The position numbers and the translations under genes are program-made. Positions 7,744-9,336 of a DNA stretch of 9,336 nt are shown in pieces; the first letter of the stretch is position 1; the number at the start of each line of letters is the position of its first letter. This DNA comes from CAYHBO01 sp964354855 (lineage in GTDB: Bacteria; Babelota; Babeliae; Babelales; RVW-14): NCBI GenBank assembly GCA_964354855.1, contig CAYHBO010000052.1, forward strand, positions 1 through 9,336, written 5' to 3'. The notes beneath the pieces are model-generated. The model searched no databases. It saw nothing but the letters and a program-made list of their open reading frames with translations, and was not told where the DNA came from.

Positions 7744-7774
7744 AAAAGTCCCGCTTGCATCACCTGTAAGCGGG
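7744..7774 (-). terminator. Probable Rho-independent terminator of the glutamic peptidase gene
   Basis: On the minus strand a 10-bp stem (one G-U pair; arms 7765-7774 and 7750-7759) closes a 5-base loop and starts about 20 bases after the peptidase stop. It is followed by GACTTTTAC, a short T run. The stem is GC-rich in AT-rich surroundings. The T run is short, so termination may be partial and let some transcripts reach the nucleoside hydrolase. Confidence 0.65.
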
Positions 7775-7794
7775 GCGTGGTTAATATCACAATA

Positions 7795-8640
7795 TTAGTT
7801 CTGTTTCCAGGTAACAAAAAACGATCCGTTATCTTGTAAGATTGATGAAGTAATATCTTTAAGTTGACTTGCATTATTAACCATATTGATGGCATTATTC
7901 TGCCACGAGTCGTTGTTTATGAGTGCAGAAACACTATTTATTTGTGCGATACATCCCCACATGTAGATATAACCAAAATTGGCGAGAGGGAGAATGCCGT
8001 TATGATAGGGAGCTTCTACAATCCACTCCGCTGAGGTTCTTAATGCCTTTGATGATGTTGTGTAAGACGTTGGAACGGTATAACTTACTTTTTTTGTATC
8101 ATTCTGAATGTTTAAGGTAAAAATATTATTTCCTGAGTATATGACCGATGCACTGATAACATCGCCGGCTTTTACCGGGAATCCTTTGATGAGGTAGCTG
8201 CTAGCCGGGTACATTTCAAACCACACATAATCTTTTTGTATCCCATTAATAAATTGATGATCGGTACCAAGTTGTTCAACGGTTGAGCTTCTATAACCAT
8301 CTATCCCTACCCAGACCGCGCAGTTTGCCTTATTGGTCGTTACCTTTAAGGTAGGGACTACCCATGATCCATACACAGCTGAGACAGAATCTAGGGTTGG
8401 ATTATTGAGATTATCTGCTGCCACGTAGCCACTCCAGTTCATACTTTGTGATGGAGTTTTGTTTGATGTATTTTTGGGGCCATGAGGGATGTGTGGATGA
8501 GAGGTGCTTGTTTTGGCCCTTTTTATCGGGGTGATGGTACACTCGATAGTGGTGTAGTCTGTGGGAACAGGGTGAGCGCTTAATGCGCCACATAAGACGA
8601 ATATAACAAATGCGTTATGGATGATAGCCGCTATTTTCAT
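7795..8640 (-). CDS. Secreted G1 (eqolisin, peptidase A4) glutamic endopeptidase
   Basis: The 281-residue product matches the G1 family, whose best-known members are fungal acid peptidases such as scytalidoglutamic peptidase. Landmarks in order are NWSGYVA (68-74), GSWVVP (91-96), AVWVGIDG (108-115), VEQLGTD (121-127) with the catalytic Gln123, WFEMYP (140-145), the AGDVISASV strand (158-166) and SAEWIVEAP (203-211) with the catalytic Glu209. Both catalytic residues are thus present. Residues 1-22 form a signal peptide ending in ALSA. Residues 23-66 are Thr-, Pro-, His- and Lys-rich and probably form a propeptide or linker. The mature domain is close in length to the fungal enzymes. AGGAG lies 8 bases before the ATG. 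Known members work at acid pH, so a role in an acidic compartment or food vacuole is a reasonable inference. A hairpin terminator follows the stop. Confidence 0.88.
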   Translation of the reverse strand: MKIAAIIHNAFVIFVLCGALSAHPVPTDYTTIECTITPIKRAKTSTSHPHIPHGPKNTSNKTPSQSMNWSGYVAADNLNNPTLDSVSAVYGSWVVPTLKVTTNKANCAVWVGIDGYRSSTVEQLGTDHQFINGIQKDYVWFEMYPASSYLIKGFPVKAGDVISASVIYSGNNIFTLNIQNDTKKVSYTVPTSYTTSSKALRTSAEWIVEAPYHNGILPLANFGYIYMWGCIAQINSVSALINNDSWQNNAINMVNNASQLKDITSSILQDNGSFFVTWKQN

Positions 8641-8648
8641 ATAAAGTA

Positions 8649-8653
8649 CTCCT
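8649..8653 (-). promoter_or_regulatory. Ribosome binding site of the glutamic peptidase gene
   Basis: AGGAG on the minus strand lies 8 bases before the ATG at 8640, the strongest such site in the window. It confirms the start that yields a full signal peptide. Confidence 0.7.
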
Positions 8654-8654
8654 G

Positions 8655-8690
8655 AACAATAAAACGATAAATTTATATGTTTCTATTGTT
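8655..8690 (-). promoter_or_regulatory. Inverted repeat over a possible -10 box upstream of the glutamic peptidase
   Basis: Arms 8655-8665 and 8679-8690 pair over 11 bp with one bulged base (8683). The 13-base interior contains the perfect palindrome ATAAATTTAT (8667-8676). On the minus strand TATAAA (8672-8677) could serve as a -10 box, though no good -35 is seen at the proper spacing. The repeat ends one base from the AGGAG ribosome site. It may be an operator, or, if transcription starts further upstream, an mRNA hairpin next to the ribosome site. Confidence 0.4.
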
Positions 8691-8697
8691 AAGGCTA

Positions 8698-8707
8698 TAC
8701 CATGGTA
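8698..8707. repeat. Perfect 10-bp palindrome upstream of the glutamic peptidase
   Basis: TACCATGGTA reads the same on both strands and lies about 20 bp upstream of the possible -10 box of the peptidase gene. It could be a half of a regulator site; a 10-bp palindrome can also arise by chance. Confidence 0.3.
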
Positions 8708-8746
8708 GGAAAATTAAAGTCAACGAAGATGTTGTTTGCCCCGATG

Positions 8747-8785
8747 GAGCGAATGAAATGAGCGAGTAGAGGAGTACGATTCGCT
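8747..8785. repeat. Short repeat-like element after the uridine kinase remnant
   Basis: The plus strand holds the related units GAGCGAAT, GAGCGAGT and GAGTACGAT in a row. The ends AGCGAAT (8748-8754) and ATTCGCT (8779-8785) are inverted copies, able to form a 7-bp stem with a 24-base loop. It starts directly at the stop codon of the kinase frame. There is no T run in either direction, so it is not a convincing terminator; a dispersed intergenic repeat is possible. Confidence 0.35.
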
Positions 8786-9336
8786 TTAACTTGTGCGACT
8801 CTTGATAAATGCTTCGAGAACCATGAGTGCTCCGTCAGTACACCGTGTTGCAGGGATAATTAGATCAGCATGTTGTTTACTTGGCTGGGTGAATTGTTCA
8901 TGCATGGGTTTAACGGTCGCAAAATATTGATTCTGTATTTCTGCTGCAGTTAAGCCTCGTTCGATTTGATCGCGTTTGATGCGACGTAATAAGCGGACAT
9001 CGTCATCAGCATCCATAAAAATTTTGAGATCAAAAAGAGCGTTTATTTCTGGAATTGCAAAGAGTAAAAAGCCATCAACAATAATTATTCCACATGGTTC
9101 TATGGTTGCGCTTGGGACGTTCTTGTGGAGAGTGAAATCGTATATTTGGCTGACAATACTTTGTCCATTTTTAAGTGTTTTAAGATGTTTTGCTAACAAT
9201 GAAAAATCTATTGCATCAGGATGATCAAAATTTTTGCTTCTTCGTTCTTCTCGTGAAAGATGAGAAATATCATAGTAATAATTATCCGGCTTAGTCTAAA
9301 TTGAAATGCAACACCTTTCAGATAGAATAGAAATCG
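8786..9336 (-). pseudogene. udk: Uridine kinase, interrupted by an in-frame stop; 5' end off the right edge
   Basis: Uridine kinase phosphorylates uridine and cytidine. Family sequence is clear from about 9292 down to 8786: DNYYYDISHLSREER, then NFDHPDAIDF with the substrate-site Asp-His-Pro, LLAKHLKTLKNG, YDFTLH, the strand IIIVDGFLLF, the lid RRIKRDQIERG, and the signature VKPMHEQFTQPSKQHAD followed by LIIP. A TAG at 9296-9298 lies in this frame immediately before the TKPDNYYYD segment. The ATP-binding P-loop would lie further right, outside the window. The only start after the stop that gives a long frame is a TTG at 9199 inside conserved sequence, producing 137 residues without a P-loop, against about 210 for a whole enzyme. 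A nonsense mutation in a decaying gene is the simplest reading; a sequencing error is the main alternative. Upstream of the stop, too few residues are visible to judge homology. Confidence 0.72.

Noticed and set aside
7291..8593. Short frames antisense to the nucleoside hydrolase and within or antisense to the glutamic peptidase
   Set aside because: They lie over well-supported genes and show no ribosome site or motif of their own.
8976..9224. A plus-strand frame of 82 residues over the kinase remnant
   Set aside because: Uridine kinase sequence on the minus strand explains this DNA.
2984..9298. Stop-codon reassignment to explain the in-frame TAA in the deaminase and TAG in the kinase
   Set aside because: TAA, TAG and TGA all end intact genes here at the expected lengths, and the two lesions use different codons. 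Gene decay is simpler.
1..9336. CRISPR array, tRNA, rRNA, insertion sequence or phage genes
   Set aside because: No regularly spaced direct repeats, cloverleaf-like sequence, transposase motif or terminal inverted repeats were found on reading both strands.

Overview
The window is bacterial DNA: AT-rich, tightly packed, with Shine-Dalgarno-like sites ahead of several starts. It looks like part of a reduced genome from a host-associated Gram-negative-type bacterium. The reasons are a large secreted coiled-coil protein with an ankyrin-like segment, four products with export signals, salvage enzymes for nucleosides, and two genes that look as if they are decaying. A protist-associated lineage such as Candidatus Dependentiae (TM6) would fit, but that is inferred from gene content and style; there is no rRNA or other marker to confirm it.

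Layout. Positions 1-2808 (minus) hold one long open frame that runs off the left edge. It encodes a signal peptide, a weak ankyrin-like segment, a helical middle and a coil of about 200 residues rich in K, E, A, Q and R. A divergent intergenic stretch of about 175 bp leads to three plus-strand genes: an eroded adenosine deaminase (2984-3796), a secreted alpha/beta hydrolase (3874-4890) and an exported HAD acid phosphatase that is probably a lipoprotein (4980-5648). The phosphatase overlaps tail to tail with the right-hand minus-strand block. Read right to left, that block holds a uridine kinase broken by an in-frame stop (beyond 9336 to 8786), a secreted G1 (eqolisin) glutamic peptidase (8640-7795) with a hairpin terminator, a nucleoside hydrolase (7727-6780), a 71-residue membrane-like protein (6691-6476) and an M48-type zinc peptidase (6456-5638). 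No stretch longer than about 175 bp lacks a gene or gene remnant.

How the genes may work together. Two themes stand out. One is nucleoside salvage: an exported phosphatase that could remove phosphate from nucleotides, a nucleoside hydrolase, an adenosine deaminase and a uridine kinase. The hydrolase and phosphatase keep their motifs. The deaminase has a stop four codons into its natural frame plus an internal deletion, and the kinase has a stop between the ATP-site half and the rest. This suggests a salvage route being lost or replaced. The other theme is attack on external material by a secreted acid-type glutamic peptidase, a secreted lipase-like hydrolase and the phosphatase, which would suit life in an acidic host compartment.

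The most unusual items are the bacterial eqolisin with both catalytic residues and palindromes in its upstream region, the paired lesions in the two salvage genes, and the large secreted coiled-coil protein. No CRISPR array, mobile element, tRNA or rRNA was seen.
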